Shown here piece by piece: positions 33,900 to 42,672 of a stretch of DNA of 64,000 nucleotides. The notes beneath the pieces were generated by a model that made no database searches, was not told the DNA's origin, and saw nothing but the letters and a program-made list of their open reading frames with translations. The DNA lies in contig NZ_CDME01000015.1 in assembly GCF_000826545.1 (NCBI RefSeq), forward strand, positions 894,695-958,694, in the 5' to 3' direction. Numbering within the stretch: the stretch's first letter is position 1; each line of letters starts with the position of its first letter. This stretch comes from Kibdelosporangium sp. MJ126-NF4. Its GTDB lineage: Bacteria; Actinomycetota; Actinomycetes; Mycobacteriales; Pseudonocardiaceae. A program made the position numbers and the translations under genes.

Positions 33900-34662
33900 G
33901 CCGCTCGTCGACCACCTTGGCGATCGGCAACTGCGGCGCCGGTTCGATTCCCGGCTCGTCGGCCAGCGGATGGGCGAGACCGGGGATCGTCGCGAGCTCC
34001 CCGTTCGGCAGGGCGTCGGTCAGATTCTTCGCGTCCACCTGGAAAACCGGGTAGTCATCCTCGCCGCTGACCACCAACAGCGGAGTGTCGCCGAGATCGC
34101 CCGCGCGGGCGACGAAGTCCAACGCGTCGGCCGCCGCGGCGGATTCGTCGGTCCATGTGTACGGCGTCTCCGTGATCCCCTCGAGCAGGGCGACACCTGT
34201 GCGGACCCGGATCAACGCGTTGACCACCGCGGCAGCCTTGAACTCCACCTTGGTGGCGTTCTGCAGGACGACGAGGCCGCCGAGCGAGCCACCGAACGCG
34301 AACAGCGGACCGTCGCCAATGGACAGCTGCTGACGGACTTCCGCCAGCGCGGCCGGGAACTCGTCGACAGCCTGGTTGGTGAAGCCCGCGAAGTAGTCCA
34401 GCACCCCGTCACGCCGTGCCAGCCGGTAGACCTCGTCCATGCTGCCGTCGACCATTCGCGCGCCACAGAACGGCATGCCCAGGTGCACACGCCACGCTGG
34501 GACGTCGTTCAACGGCAGTGCGGCGGCGAAGGCGGCGTCTGTCCGTGGTGCGTCGATCATGTGCCAGGACACGACGAGTGCGTCGGTGTCGACTGACGGT
34601 CGCAATGCTGTGTACGGCACGCCTGCGGCGGTACCGGTGATCACCTGGCCCATGCCGATCAC
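33871..34662 (-). CDS. Alpha/beta-hydrolase
   Basis: 263 aa, GTG start at 34662 overlapping the ATP-grasp stop as GTGA. Nucleophile elbow GGSLGG (Ser), acid in VVSGEDDYP and catalytic His in IPGLAHPLAD complete the triad. The last gene of a seven-gene operon. It may release or edit a ligand, or hydrolyse imported conjugates inside the cell, as esterases do for siderophores; this is inference. No signal peptide. Confidence 0.78.
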   Translation of the reverse strand: MIGMGQVITGTAAGVPYTALRPSVDTDALVVSWHMIDAPRTDAAFAAALPLNDVPAWRVHLGMPFCGARMVDGSMDEVYRLARRDGVLDYFAGFTNQAVDEFPAALAEVRQQLSIGDGPLFAFGGSLGGLVVLQNATKVEFKAAAVVNALIRVRTGVALLEGITETPYTWTDESAAAADALDFVARAGDLGDTPLLVVSGEDDYPVFQVDAKNLTDALPNGELATIPGLAHPLADEPGIEPAPQLPIAKVVDERLTQWFVKHV

Positions 34663-35840
34663 CCTAGAGGCAACTCAGCCCTCGCAGCTTCTGGTTCTGC
34701 TGTCGGCGAAACAACGGACGCGGCGGCCAGTGCCCGGTGCATCGCCAACTCCGCCGTCGGGCCTTCGGCCAGCACGATGCCGACACAGCCACGCTGGTCG
34801 GCAACGTGCTCGACACGGTCGCCCACGGCCATGGTCGGATACCACTCGGGGTTGCCGGGGAAGCGAACCAGCCGGTCCATACCGTCGATTGCCGTCAGAA
34901 CTCCTTGCTGTGACGGGTAAACCAGGGCGAAGGCCACGCCTGGACCAGTCGGCTCGGCGTACGTGAGCAGCGCGGGCTCCTTGCCGAGCGCCATGTCGAC
35001 CATCGCCTCGTACACGTTCGTGCCGAGTGTGCGGCACAGCGCCTCGCCGACGAGGGCGCCACCGATCCGGGCGTTGATCTCAACCAGTTGCGGACCGTCC
35101 ACTGTGAACACGAACTCGACGTGCGCGAAGCCCTGCTCGAACTCCACCGCGTCGAGCACCTGCGCGACCCACTCGGCGACCGACTCCTCCGGCGGGAAGA
35201 GGACCGGGAACGCGGCGGCGTCCTCACGGACCCCCGTCACCTGACGGCTGAACACGCCAAGCAGACGCGTCCGGCCCGCCCACGTGATTGTCTCCGCGCT
35301 GTAGAGCGGTCCTTCGAACAGCGGCTCGGCGAACACCTCGCCTTTCGGGTCGCTGCCAGCCGCCTCGGCGCGTGCCGCCTGGAGTTCCTCTGGGGTGCGT
35401 ACCAGCCATACATTGCGCGACGACGTCCCTGAGGAATCCTTGAGCACGGCCGGAAGCGCGTCGCCGGGCGCCGGGCTCAGTGCGTGTTCGTGCAGGCGTT
35501 CACGGACTTTCCGCTTGTCCCGCAGGAACTGCGCCGAGCCAACCGACCGGCCCGGCAGGCCGAACCGGGCCGCCAGTTCGGCGCCGGGAACGAGCCAGGT
35601 GTCGGTGGAGTTGATCAGGCCGCGCACGTCCGGGAGTTGCTTGACGATCTCGGCGCAGGCCTCGATGTCGGTCGTGTCGACGTCGTGTACGTCCAGCGCG
35701 TCGGCGGGCAGCTGGGCCAGTTCGTGCTGATAGATGTCCCGCTCACCGGTCAGCAGGCACAGCCGTTCGCCGGAGCGGGCCGCGGCGCGGACCATGTGCC
35801 CGAGGCCGAACGTGAGCGCTTCCAGGACAACTATGGTCAC
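34659..35840 (-). CDS. ATP-grasp carboxylate-amine ligase
   Basis: 393 aa. The N-terminal pre-ATP-grasp domain (VVLEALTFGLGHMVRAAARSGERLCLL) is followed by ATP-grasp motifs LKDSSGTSSRNVWLV, AEPLFEGPLYSAET, and the metal site HVEFVFTVDGPQLVEINARIGGALVGE. These enzymes join a carboxylate to an amine via acylphosphate. GTG 35840 overlaps the upstream PLP-gene stop by 4 nt. With the adjacent PLP enzyme it could condense an amino-acid-derived building block into a small ligand. Confidence 0.85.
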   Translation of the reverse strand: MTIVVLEALTFGLGHMVRAAARSGERLCLLTGERDIYQHELAQLPADALDVHDVDTTDIEACAEIVKQLPDVRGLINSTDTWLVPGAELAARFGLPGRSVGSAQFLRDKRKVRERLHEHALSPAPGDALPAVLKDSSGTSSRNVWLVRTPEELQAARAEAAGSDPKGEVFAEPLFEGPLYSAETITWAGRTRLLGVFSRQVTGVREDAAAFPVLFPPEESVAEWVAQVLDAVEFEQGFAHVEFVFTVDGPQLVEINARIGGALVGEALCRTLGTNVYEAMVDMALGKEPALLTYAEPTGPGVAFALVYPSQQGVLTAIDGMDRLVRFPGNPEWYPTMAVGDRVEHVADQRGCVGIVLAEGPTAELAMHRALAAASVVSPTAEPEAARAELPLG

Positions 35841-36868
35841 GATGCCCGCTCCTCCTGTCGTGTCACCGGCCACGTCCGGCGCTGCCACTCCATCGTCGAC
35901 CACGGCATCGCCAGGTCGTCCAGTGACATGATCTCACGAGGCCGCAACGACTTCGTGTCGGGCGCCTGCTCGTGGTGGGCGAAGACCCGGTCCACGTAAC
36001 GATGCCCGGTGTCCGCACCGATCACCACGTGCGTGCGGTCCGGGTTGCGCGCGGCTTCCCAGCCCGCGACCAGGTACGCCGCCCCGGTGGACAGGCCCGC
36101 GAACACCGCGTGGTCGCGCAGCAGCCCGACGGCTCCGGCCATCGCGTGCCGGAAGTCCACCCAATGTAGACAGTCGTACAGGTGGTGGCGGACGTTGTCG
36201 AACCAGATGGAGCTGCCGATCCCGGCGATGATCGCCTCCGGATCGGTGAACCCCTCGCTGCCGAAGGTGACGCTTCCGAACGGCTGCAACCCCAACAGCC
36301 GCACGGAAGGGTCTGTCTGACGCAACGGCTCGACAAGCCCGCCTGTGGACGCGCCCGTGCCCACGGCGCCGACCACGGTCAACGGGCAGTCACCGAGAGC
36401 GGACGTTATCAGCTCCGCGAAGTGCTTGTAGCCCTCGTAGTGCACGCTGTCGTGGTACTGCCGCATCCAGTGCGCGTCCGGTTGTTGCGCCAGCAGCTGG
36501 TGGACCCGGTGCACGCGGCGTTCCTGGTCGAGGCGCAGCGACTGGGACGGTGGCATCTGGTCGACCGTCGCGCCCAGGATCTCCAACTGAGCGCGCATCG
36601 CGGTGTCCACAGTGGTCGACGCGACGATGTGGCATTTGAGACCGTAGCGGTGACAGGCCATGGCCAGCGCCAGCGCGTAGATACCGCTGGAGCTGTCGAC
36701 GAGTGTCTGCCCGGGGCGGACAGTTCCCTTGTCCAGCAACGTACGCACCGCGCCGAGTGCCGCGTAGACCTTCATGGTCTCGAACCGGGCGAGAACCACG
36801 TTGTCGGACAGCCGGACCAGGTCCGGCTGCTTGATCGCGTCGGTGATGTGCTCGTGCACGGAGTTCAC
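35837..36868 (-). CDS. Cysteine-synthase-like PLP enzyme
   Basis: 343 aa, GTG start at 36868 overlapping the binding-protein stop by 4 nt. Fold-type II PLP enzyme: candidate Schiff-base lysine K33 in ARFETMKVYAALG, substrate loop SSSGIYALALA and phosphate-binding GTGASTGG. The motifs diverge from CysK (NPGGSVKDR is absent), and it is closer in layout to SbnA-type O-phospho-serine or beta-replacement enzymes used in metallophore biosynthesis. It sits between a Fec-type binding protein and an ATP-grasp ligase. Beta-replacement of a serine derivative is the best guess; the substrate is unknown. Confidence 0.78.
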   Translation of the reverse strand: MNSVHEHITDAIKQPDLVRLSDNVVLARFETMKVYAALGAVRTLLDKGTVRPGQTLVDSSSGIYALALAMACHRYGLKCHIVASTTVDTAMRAQLEILGATVDQMPPSQSLRLDQERRVHRVHQLLAQQPDAHWMRQYHDSVHYEGYKHFAELITSALGDCPLTVVGAVGTGASTGGLVEPLRQTDPSVRLLGLQPFGSVTFGSEGFTDPEAIIAGIGSSIWFDNVRHHLYDCLHWVDFRHAMAGAVGLLRDHAVFAGLSTGAAYLVAGWEAARNPDRTHVVIGADTGHRYVDRVFAHHEQAPDTKSLRPREIMSLDDLAMPWSTMEWQRRTWPVTRQEERAS

Positions 36869-37845
36869 CGGCCGACCGACCTGAGGTAGGCGGCGAAGTC
36901 CTCCGCGCCCTTGACGTTGCGCGGGCCGCTGACAGCGTCCCCATAGGACATGACGAAGTACCGGTCCTGCTGGACCGCCGGGGCGGACTGCAGGGCGGGC
37001 AACGACTCGAGGAACTTCTTCTTGTCGGCGACGGGCTGGTCGGCGTAGTCGACGATGATGATCACGTCGGGCGCGGACTGGGCGACCGGTTCCCAGCCGA
37101 CCGTCGCCCAGCCCTTCGCCAGGTCGCCCATGACGTTGCGGCCACCGGCCGTGCTGATGATGTCGTTGGGCGCCGCGTGTTTGCCCGCTGTGAACGGCTG
37201 GTCGGTGCCCGAGTCGTAGACGAACACCTTGGCGGGCTGGACGTTGGCCGGAACCGACTGGCGGACCTTGGCGACCCGCCCCTTCAGCTCGGCCACCAGG
37301 TCCGTCGCGCGCTTCTCGACCTTGAAGATCCTGCCGAGGTTCTCCAGGTCCGCGTACAGGGCATCCAGCGGCGGCACGTCGACTTTCCTGTCACCGTAGC
37401 CGAAGCAGGTCTCGGTGTGCATGTAGCTGCGGATGCCGACCTGGTCGAGCAGTTGCGGGGTGATCCCGCGCTCCTCGCTGAACCCCGATCCCCAGCCCGC
37501 GAGGACCCAGTCCGCCTTGGCGTTGACGACGATCTCGCGCGTGATCCTGGACGTGCCGAGCCGCTCGACCTTCGTGTAGTCCTCGCGCCACGGCGATCCG
37601 GCGATCGCCGGGTCGCCGAGCTTGTTCATCACGTAGCCGCGCATGCGATCGGCCAGGCCGAGCGCGAACATCTTCTCCGTACCGCTGACGTCGTAGGAGA
37701 CCGCCCGTTGCGGCAGTGGATAGCTGACTTCCTTGCCGCAGTTGGTGACCGTGACCGGCGCGTTGGGTTCCGCGGCCGGTTGCACGGACGCGCCGCACCC
37801 GGCCAGCACCCCCACGGCGAGGACAAGGGCCAATATCCTGGTCAC
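36865..37845 (-). CDS. Fe-siderophore-type ABC binding lipoprotein
   Basis: 326 aa. Lipobox VLAGC with Cys17 after a short signal gives a membrane-anchored lipoprotein. A bipartite periplasmic-binding domain of the FecB/BtuF type follows (YDVSGTEKMFALGLADRMRGY, SAPDVIIIVDYADQP). GTG 37845 overlaps the ATPase stop by 4 nt. It is the receptor of the uptake system 36865-39655 for an iron-siderophore or other metal chelate. Confidence 0.88.
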   Translation of the reverse strand: MTRILALVLAVGVLAGCGASVQPAAEPNAPVTVTNCGKEVSYPLPQRAVSYDVSGTEKMFALGLADRMRGYVMNKLGDPAIAGSPWREDYTKVERLGTSRITREIVVNAKADWVLAGWGSGFSEERGITPQLLDQVGIRSYMHTETCFGYGDRKVDVPPLDALYADLENLGRIFKVEKRATDLVAELKGRVAKVRQSVPANVQPAKVFVYDSGTDQPFTAGKHAAPNDIISTAGGRNVMGDLAKGWATVGWEPVAQSAPDVIIIVDYADQPVADKKKFLESLPALQSAPAVQQDRYFVMSYGDAVSGPRNVKGAEDFAAYLRSVGR

Positions 37846-38615
37846 GCTTTCTCCTTGAGGTCGTACAGCAACTGCGGGACACCGGTCCGCGGATGGTTGA
37901 CGACAGTCGCGTCCACGCCGAACACCTGGCGGACGAGTTCCGGTGTGAGCACATCGACCGGCGCGCCCGCGGCCACGAGACCGCCTTCGGCGAGCACGCC
38001 GAGACGGTCGCACGCGGCGGCCGCGAGGTTCAGGTCGTGGATGGCGACCAGCACGGTCAGGCCGGACTTGCCGAGGAACGACAGCAACTCCACCTGGTGG
38101 CGCACATCCAAGTGGTTGGTCGGCTCGTCGAGCACGAGTACCCGGGGCTGCTGCACCAGCGCCCTGGCGATGAACACGCGCTGGCGTTCGCCGCCGGACA
38201 GCGTCAGGATGCTGCGATCCTTCAAGTGCAGCACGTCGGTCTGTTCCATCGCCTCACGGCACAGGTCGTGTTCCTTCGCCGACAACGGCTGGTTTCCGCT
38301 CAGGTGGGGCGTCCGGCCGAGCGCCACCACCTCGGATACCGTGAAATCGAGGTCAGTGTGGTTGTCCTGGGTCAGCGCGGCGACGTACTTGGCGTTCTCC
38401 CGCAAGGAGAGCGTGGCCACGTCCGTGCCGTCCAGGAACACCGCACCGGCGCTGGGCGTCAGCGCGCGGTAGACGCACCGCAGCGCCGTGGACTTGCCAC
38501 TGCCGTTCGGCCCGACCAGCCCGACCACCTGGCCGGAGTCGGCTTCCAGGTGCAGGTCCCTGATCAGTGACTTGCCCGCGATGTCCACCGAGACACCGGT
38601 GAGCGAGATGTCCAT
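37842..38615 (-). CDS. ABC transporter ATPase (FecE/FhuC type)
   Basis: 257 aa. Walker A GLVGPNGSGKSTALR, signature LSGGERQRVF, Walker B VLVLDEPTNHLD, and H-loop AIHDLNLAA, as in siderophore and cobalamin importers. ATG 38615 overlaps the permease stop by 1 nt. It energises uptake with the adjacent permease and binding lipoprotein. Confidence 0.93.
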   Translation of the reverse strand: MDISLTGVSVDIAGKSLIRDLHLEADSGQVVGLVGPNGSGKSTALRCVYRALTPSAGAVFLDGTDVATLSLRENAKYVAALTQDNHTDLDFTVSEVVALGRTPHLSGNQPLSAKEHDLCREAMEQTDVLHLKDRSILTLSGGERQRVFIARALVQQPRVLVLDEPTNHLDVRHQVELLSFLGKSGLTVLVAIHDLNLAAAACDRLGVLAEGGLVAAGAPVDVLTPELVRQVFGVDATVVNHPRTGVPQLLYDLKEKA

Positions 38616-39655
38616 CAGCGACCTCCGAAGAGGTAGCCGCGGCGACGCATCAGCGTGATGAACACCGGCACGCCGATCACCGCCGTGATCACGCCGAGCG
38701 GCAGTTCCTCAGGCGCGACCAGAGTTCTGGACACCAGGTCGGTCCAGACCATGAACACCGCACCGGCCAGCGGCGCGACCGCGAGCACACGCCGGTGCCC
38801 CGATCCGACCAGGATCCGCACAAGGTGGGGCATCACCAGCCCGACGAAACCCACCGCGCCGCTGACCGCGACCAGCAGCCCGGTCACCGCCGCGGTGAGC
38901 ACGAACAGCCACCGCCTCAGGCGTACCGCGTCGACACCGAGACTGGCCGCGGTCTCGTCGCCCATCGCGAGCACGTCCAATGGCCTGCTGTTGCGCAGCA
39001 ACACGACCATCGCCACCAGTACCGCCACTCCCGCGATCGGCAGAGATCCCCAGTTCGCCCCGCCGAGGCTGCCCATCAGCCAGAACAACACCGTCCGCGC
39101 CGCCTGACCGTCCGGCGCGAGGAACACGAGGACGCTCATCACGGCCTGGAACCCGTACGCCAGCGCGATCCCGGTCAGCACGAGCCGCAGCGGGGTGAGA
39201 CCGGCCTTGCTCATGGCCGCGATGTAGACCAGCACGGACGCGCCCAAAGCACCGAGAAACGCCGCCGCGGACAACGCGTACACACCCAGGCTGGCGAACA
39301 CGCCGAACACCACGACCGCGGTCGCCCCGACCGACGCCCCAGACGAGATACCCAGCACGAACGGATCCGCCAAAGCGTTGCGCACCAACGCCTGGATCAC
39401 CACGCCGACCACGCTCAGGCCCGCGCCGACCAGCACCGCGAGCAGGACTCGTGGCGTGCGGACCTCCCACACGATGGTGTAGCTGGACAGCTCGTCCGCG
39501 GTGATCGTGCCGCCGGTCAGCGCGGCGCCGAGATAGCGCAGCACCTCGCCGACGGGGATGACAGTCGGGCCGAGCGCGATCCCCGCGGCGATGGACACCA
39601 CGAGCGCCACGGACAACGTCAGCAGGACCGGGACCAGCCGGACCCGCTCAGCCAC
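38615..39655 (-). CDS. ABC permease, FecCD/BtuC family
   Basis: About 346 aa with 9-10 TM helices and family signatures RTPRVLLAVLVGAGLSVVGVVIQALVRN, LADPFVLGISSGASVGA and GFVGLVMPHLVRILVGSGHRR. Single permease subunit, so presumably a homodimer. GTG 39655 overlaps the methyltransferase stop by 8 nt; GTG at 39667 or TTG at 39673 are alternatives. Imports the metal chelate bound by the lipoprotein. Confidence 0.92.
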   Translation of the reverse strand: MAERVRLVPVLLTLSVALVVSIAAGIALGPTVIPVGEVLRYLGAALTGGTITADELSSYTIVWEVRTPRVLLAVLVGAGLSVVGVVIQALVRNALADPFVLGISSGASVGATAVVVFGVFASLGVYALSAAAFLGALGASVLVYIAAMSKAGLTPLRLVLTGIALAYGFQAVMSVLVFLAPDGQAARTVLFWLMGSLGGANWGSLPIAGVAVLVAMVVLLRNSRPLDVLAMGDETAASLGVDAVRLRRWLFVLTAAVTGLLVAVSGAVGFVGLVMPHLVRILVGSGHRRVLAVAPLAGAVFMVWTDLVSRTLVAPEELPLGVITAVIGVPVFITLMRRRGYLFGGR

Positions 39656-40391
39656 GCCGGTAGCCACGAACAATCAACCGCTGGGAGTGGTTGTCGTACT
39701 GCCCGCCGTCGAAGTCGCCGAAGCACTCGACGTCCTCGAATCCCGCCTGCCGGAACATGTCCTTCAGTTCGGCCGCGCTGTAGAGGAAGCACTCGATCAC
39801 GGCGTGCCGCGCGGTGTCGCCGCGGACAAGCGTCCAGTCGGTACGCAGCCGGGTCCAGTCGTCGAGGATGGTGTCGCGCATGAGGACGTACCCGCCGTCG
39901 ACGTCGACCGTCTTCGGCCTGCCGATCCAGCCCGCCAGCACCTCCTTGCCCATCACGTCCACGATCAACTGGCCACCCGGCGCCAACGAGGTGTGTGCGT
40001 TGCGCAGCACCCGCAGGTTGTCCTTGGCGTCGTCGAGGTAGCCGAAGCTGGTGAACACGTTGAGCACCACGTCGAACTGCGCTGCGTCGGAGTTCCTGGG
40101 CCGGCTGAACTCCAGCATGTCCTCGCAGACAAGCTCGGCATCCGGGCAGGCGATCTTCGCCTCGGCGAGCATCACCGGACTCAGATCGACACCCGTCACT
40201 TGGTAGCCGCGCCGCACGAGGGGCGCGAGCCACAGGCCTGGTCCACAACAGAGGTCGAGCACGCGCGTGCCCGGCTGGAACGCGAGCAGCGGTGACGTGG
40301 CAATCAGGTCAGCGGCTTCCTGGGCCCGGCGTGGCGGGAACATCGTCTCAGCGAAGCCCGACCATAAGTCGTCGTTCTCGTACCACCGCAT
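39648..40391 (-). CDS. Class I SAM-dependent methyltransferase
   Basis: 247 aa. Motif I RVLDLCCGPGLWLAPLVRRG, acidic loop VTGVDLSPVMLAEA, post-I LAPGGQLIVDVMG. ATG 40391 follows GGGAGG; a GTG at 40418 is possible. It is the first gene of the seven-gene operon with the Fec-type importer and the PLP/ATP-grasp enzymes, so it probably N- or O-methylates a precursor or product. The family is widespread and the substrate is unresolved. Confidence 0.83.
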   Translation of the reverse strand: MRWYENDDLWSGFAETMFPPRRAQEAADLIATSPLLAFQPGTRVLDLCCGPGLWLAPLVRRGYQVTGVDLSPVMLAEAKIACPDAELVCEDMLEFSRPRNSDAAQFDVVLNVFTSFGYLDDAKDNLRVLRNAHTSLAPGGQLIVDVMGKEVLAGWIGRPKTVDVDGGYVLMRDTILDDWTRLRTDWTLVRGDTARHAVIECFLYSAAELKDMFRQAGFEDVECFGDFDGGQYDNHSQRLIVRGYRRG

Positions 40392-40481
40392 TCGCGTGGA
40401 GCCTCCCGCCCTCGCCACACTGATTCCGGTGTACGAGTCGGACGGGACGATCGGATGGTTCCCAACCCGGCGAAATTCACA

Positions 40482-40760
40482 TCAACTAAGTCCGATGATC
40501 CGGCCTCCGTCGACGACGAGCAGGTAGAGCATGACGAGGACGGCGACGATCCAGCCGTCGCAGAGCGCCTTCAACCACAGCGGAGCCTTGCCGATCTCCA
40601 TGTAGTGGTGCACGACGAGCCACACCTTGGCCATGGTCACCACGAGCACAACGGTCGCCACCTGCTGGCTCTCCAGCCGCGCGACCACTGTCAGCGCGAC
40701 CAGGGCCAGCCACACGACGACGATCCGGACCTCGGCACGTTTCGTTTCGGCGTGGACCAT
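40482..40760 (-). CDS. Cytochrome c oxidase subunit IV-like/NorF-type membrane protein
   Basis: 92 aa with three TM helices (VVVWLALVALTVVARLES, VVLVVTMAKVWLVVHHYMEI, ALCDGWIVAVLVMLYLLVV). The KVWLVVHHYMEI segment fits the prokaryotic cytochrome c oxidase subunit IV family. It is just downstream of a subunit III-like gene, with no subunits I or II nearby, so it is more likely an accessory pair (NorE/NorF-like) than a core oxidase. Confidence 0.75.
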   Translation of the reverse strand: MVHAETKRAEVRIVVVWLALVALTVVARLESQQVATVVLVVTMAKVWLVVHHYMEIGKAPLWLKALCDGWIVAVLVMLYLLVVDGGRIIGLS

Positions 40761-40770
40761 GACGTCCCTT

Positions 40771-41346
40771 TCAGAGGAGGTAGATCAGGGAGAACAGCAC
40801 GATCCACAGGATGTCGACCATGTGCCAGTAGACGCCGACGCCCTCGAACAGCGGCACCGACGGCTCCGGTCTGCGGCAGCGCCGGATGAGCACGGCGAGC
40901 GCGCCCAGTCCGACGAGCACGTGCAACAGGTGGATGCCGGTGAAGACGAAGTAGTACATGAAGAAGTCGTTGCCGAGCACTGACGTGTCCCCGAGCAGGT
41001 GCTGGCTGTACTCGATCGCCTTGAGGACCACGAACGCCGCACCCAGCGCCGCCGCGGCCGCGTAGGCCCGAGCGGCTCGCTGCCCCTGCTTCGCGCGGAT
41101 GGATTCCAGTCCGCGGGCCACGGCAAGGGAACTGGTCAGCAGGATCAGCGTGTTCGCCAGCCCGATCGTCGTGTTGAGGTGCGCACGCCCCGACGCGAAG
41201 AGCTCCGGCTGGACGGCGTGGTTGTACCCCCAGATCCCGAAGAACACGCCGAAGACGGTGAGGTCGCCCAGGATCAGCATCCACAGTTCGGGCTCACCGG
41301 GGACGTGGCCGCGTTGCCGTCGGCTGGCGAGGACGCCCTTGCTCAT
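40771..41346 (-). CDS. Cytochrome c oxidase subunit III-like (NorE-type)
   Basis: 191 aa with about five TM helices and conserved heme-copper subunit III features (EPELWMLILGDLTVFGVFF, YFVFTGIHLLHVLVGLGAL, YWHMVDILWIVLFSLIYLL). The sequence is shorter than mitochondrial-type COX3 and resembles NorE, which accompanies nitric oxide reductase. ATG 41346 overlaps the previous gene's stop by one base. No NorB/NorC or COX I/II genes are in the window. Confidence 0.82.
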   Translation of the reverse strand: MSKGVLASRRQRGHVPGEPELWMLILGDLTVFGVFFGIWGYNHAVQPELFASGRAHLNTTIGLANTLILLTSSLAVARGLESIRAKQGQRAARAYAAAAALGAAFVVLKAIEYSQHLLGDTSVLGNDFFMYYFVFTGIHLLHVLVGLGALAVLIRRCRRPEPSVPLFEGVGVYWHMVDILWIVLFSLIYLL

Positions 41347-42086
41347 CACGCGTCCTGGAAGTGCTCGCGGATGATCCGCAGACAGACTGCCGTCGAGAGC
41401 GGGAAGTAGATGATGAAGATGACCGCCGGGATCCAGAATCCCACCACGCCGTCCCAGGCGAACGGCCCCGTCTTGAAGAAGAACACCAGCAGTTCCGGCA
41501 GGTACAGGATGGCGGCCCAGAGACTGACGTACCCGAACCAACGGGGGATGATCGGGTTCTCCCGGGTACGAGTGGTCAGCGCGGCGGCCGCGAGCAACAC
41601 CCAGACCAGCCAGAACATCGGGATCCCGCCGATGAACTGCAGGAATCCGAGGTCACTCGCGTACTGGACGATTCCGGGATCGCGCTCGGCACGAAACGTC
41701 GCCGTCGCGAACGACAGGCCCGTGTAGAAGTTCACCACCATGAAGGTGGCCCAGGTGAAGCCCACCATCAGCGTCAGCATGCCGACGGCGCCCTCGGCCT
41801 TGCGGATGATCAGCACGAACAACGCACCGGCCGGGGCCAGAGCCACGGTCGACACCATGACGAAGACGCTGCCGAGCATGAGTGGGATTCGGCGGTCCAT
41901 GAACTGGCGCGTGATCTCCTCCGGGCCGTCAGCCGGTGAGAACGGCGGGAAGAAGTGGTTGAGCACGAGCCAGCCAGCGCCGAACAGCAGCAGGTAGACG
42001 ACGGGCGACCAGGCACCGAGCCGTAGCAACGACGTGACTGGCCGTACCGGCTGAGTCACGCCAGGTGACGAGGTCTGGGTAGCCAT
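41346..42086 (-). CDS. Six-to-seven-helix membrane protein, unknown
   Basis: 246 aa, ATG 42086 with GGGAGG upstream. Hydrophobic segments run throughout (PVVYLLLFGAGWLVLNHFF, LMLGSVFVMVSTVALAPAGALFVLI, VGFTWATFMVVNFY, FWLVWVLLAAAALTT, VGFWIPAVIFIIYFPLSTAV). Family not recognised. It is the first gene of a three-gene unit with the oxidase subunit III/IV-like proteins, so it may be a partner membrane subunit. Confidence 0.7.
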   Translation of the reverse strand: MATQTSSPGVTQPVRPVTSLLRLGAWSPVVYLLLFGAGWLVLNHFFPPFSPADGPEEITRQFMDRRIPLMLGSVFVMVSTVALAPAGALFVLIIRKAEGAVGMLTLMVGFTWATFMVVNFYTGLSFATATFRAERDPGIVQYASDLGFLQFIGGIPMFWLVWVLLAAAALTTRTRENPIIPRWFGYVSLWAAILYLPELLVFFFKTGPFAWDGVVGFWIPAVIFIIYFPLSTAVCLRIIREHFQDA

Positions 42087-42199
42087 GTGCCCTCCCGGGA
42101 AACTATGACGATAGGCATACTTACTGACGGGTAGGGTAAGCGCTTCGGCCGTTGTCGGCAAGTAACAGAGAGTCAACATCGCCGCGGCTTCCAGCTTCA

Positions 42200-42672
42200 G
42201 TTTCTGTTGTTGTGTCGTGTGGTGAGGGGCGCAACGGGGTCGGCCTTGGTACATCTCGCGCGCCAAGCACCGCATGGGCGGCAGGAGTCAGCGTCGGACA
42301 GCCCCAGGTCAGCATGAGGCAGGCTCCAGGTGCGTGCGGCGTAGGCAACCGAGCGTGCCTTCCCTCGTGCAACGAAGGCCACTTTCGGTGCGTTTCGCGC
42401 AACGAAGGCCACCTTGGTTGCAAGGGGCAGCGGGGTGCGGCGCGCGAAGCCCACTTGGCGCTGGGGGATGTGGATGGTGAGTCACGCTCTGCTCACCAGT
42501 GGGCCGCTCGCCGCTGTGCTCGGTTTTGACGGATTACTTCTGATTGCGTCAGCGCCGTTGGTTACGTTGGAGTTCGGCTTCCAGCCTCGGCTTTCCGTTC
42601 CAGCGCTGGTTGCCCTGTGTTGGTTACGTACCAGCCAGTTTCTTCTCCCCAGCCTGGTTTTGGACCGGGTTA
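42200..42672. mobile_element. Partial second copy of the inverted-repeat element
   Basis: From about 42200 it matches the inner left arm of the 28.6-kb element (GGCGCAACGGGG, AGCACCGCA, ACAGCCCCAGG). It continues through two 23-nt palindromes and then the outer right arm (GATGTGGATGGTGAGTCACG, GTTGGTTACGTACCAGCCAG) to the GGGTTAC end. The outer ~300 bp of the left arm is missing. Flanks have no clear duplication. The right end overlaps the stop of the glycerate kinase gene. Confidence 0.72.
42369..42421. repeat. Two 23-nt palindromes at 30-nt period
   Basis: Units 42369-42391 and 42399-42421 have the same arm pattern and period as the array at 29105-29412 and lie inside the partial element. 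Confidence 0.8.
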
